A DNA stretch of 64,000 bases from Aquabacter cavernae (GTDB taxonomy: Bacteria; Pseudomonadota; Alphaproteobacteria; Rhizobiales; Xanthobacteraceae): positions 310,001 to 374,000 of the forward strand of contig NZ_RWKV01000016.1 in the NCBI RefSeq assembly GCF_003993795.1, read 5' to 3'. Position numbers and translations under genes: made by a program. Below are positions 63,401-64,000 of this stretch, one piece after another. The notes beneath the pieces are model-generated. The model did no database searches. It was not told where the DNA came from and saw nothing but the letters and a program-made list of their open reading frames with translations. Numbering within the stretch: the first letter of the stretch is position 1; every line of letters begins with the position of its first letter.

Positions 63401-64000
63401 CCGACGACATGATCTTCACGTCCGAGAGCGTCACGCGCGGCCATCCGGACAAGCTCTGCGACGAGATCAGCGACGCCATCGTGGATGCCTTCCGGGAGCA
63501 GGATCCCGGCGCGCGCATCGTCGCCGAATGCGCCATCGCCACGGGCGTGGTGTTCGTGGCGGCGCGCTTTTCCGGCACGGCGGCGGTGGACATTCCCGCG
63601 CTCGCCCGGCGGGTGATCGCGGAAGCGGGATATGAGGGCGCGGGCTTCGATGCCCGCCGGGCCTCCATCCTCACCAGCTTCTCCGAAGGCGACGGCCGCG
63701 CCGGACCGCTTGATGCGGACGAGCCCGCCCATGAGCAGGTGAACGCCTTCGGCTTCGCCTGCCGCGACACGGCAGTGCTCATGCCTGCCCCCATCGCTGC
63801 CGCCCATCGGCTGGCCCGCGCCCTGGAAGCGGCGCGCGGGACATTCGACGCCCTCGCACCGGACGGCAAGGTGCAGGTGAGCGTGCGCTACCGGGGACAC
63901 CACCCGGTGGCCATCACCGATGTGAGCCTGACCACCGCGCTCCTGCGCCCCGTTCCCCCGGCGCAATTGGAGGAGGCGCTGCGCACCCTGGTGCTCGCGC
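63394..64000 (+). CDS. S-adenosylmethionine synthetase-like protein (MetK homologue, partial, diverged)
   Basis: The N-terminal 202 residues are visible before the right edge. It begins DDMIFTSESVTRGHPDKLCD, a clear MetK ATP-binding start (HPDK), and keeps VLMPAPIAAAHRLARAL. Between these, the region that in standard MetK reads SPDI...GAGDQG is shortened to SFSEGDGRAGPLDADEPAHE and lacks the GAGDQG signature. It overlaps the ATPase gene, so the pair is translationally linked. Probably not the housekeeping enzyme; activity uncertain. Confidence 0.82.
   Translation, partial: MLTDDMIFTSESVTRGHPDKLCDEISDAIVDAFREQDPGARIVAECAIATGVVFVAARFSGTAAVDIPALARRVIAEAGYEGAGFDARRASILTSFSEGDGRAGPLDADEPAHEQVNAFGFACRDTAVLMPAPIAAAHRLARALEAARGTFDALAPDGKVQVSVRYRGHHPVAITDVSLTTALLRPVPPAQLEEALRTLVLA

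Overview
The window is about 64 kb of GC-rich DNA from a Gram-negative bacterium. Several features point to an alphaproteobacterium of the order Hyphomicrobiales (Rhizobiales), plausibly Xanthobacteraceae: a Rhizobiales-type porin, a TamA/TamB pair, DUF1178 next to a Nit-type amidase and glutaredoxin 3, a trifunctional PutA, and two families of intergenic palindromic repeats. The placement is inferred from gene content, not from a marker gene. No rRNA, tRNA, CRISPR array, transposase or phage integrase was seen. Both ends cut a gene: an ABC permease at the left and a MetK homologue at the right.

Layout. 1-4115: an NrtA/NrtB-type ABC uptake system, transcribed leftwards, divergent from a PAS/sigma54 activator. 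The space between them holds a textbook -24/-12 promoter and three palindromic activator-like sites. 4230-8151: two VOC proteins, a TetR-membrane protein pair with two matching operators, and two tandem Tat-exported beta-carbonic anhydrases. 8190-13788: trifunctional PutA divergent from a phosphohexomutase. 13.8-16.8 kb: a gene-poor leader followed by three tandem Tail_Collar proteins and a ProX-type editing protein. 16.9-24.0 kb: a FUSC-family membrane protein, PoxB, an AsmA-like protein and a dicarboxylate symporter. 24.3-30.6 kb: TamA and TamB. 30.6-34.2 kb: three oxidoreductases. 34.3-37.4 kb: CsoR and a YHS-domain copper ATPase with two CsoR-type operators between them.

37.4-42.5 kb is a housekeeping block (ComF, GrxC, Nit amidase, DUF1178, then UbiG on the other strand). 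It is interrupted at 40.18-41.77 kb by a compact three-gene exosortase module: a secreted 83-residue Gly-Asn-repeat protein with a PLPI/transmembrane/Arg-rich sorting tail, an exosortase with Cys/Arg/His candidates, and a small membrane-anchored partner. The genes overlap. This is the best candidate in the window for a little-described system.

42.7-56.1 kb is a catabolic unit. A GntR/FadR regulator and a flavin oxidoreductase carry matching TTGTC-(C/G)-GACAA operators. They are followed by a five-component branched-chain-type ABC transporter, an acyl-CoA ligase, an SDR dehydrogenase, a thiolase and a FadB-like multifunctional enzyme. Together these fit uptake, CoA activation and beta-oxidation of an unidentified carboxylic acid. 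56.2-64 kb: a flavin reductase, a small cytochrome c, an APH/P-loop kinase fusion, a porin, a P2-type cation ATPase and an overlapping, diverged MetK.
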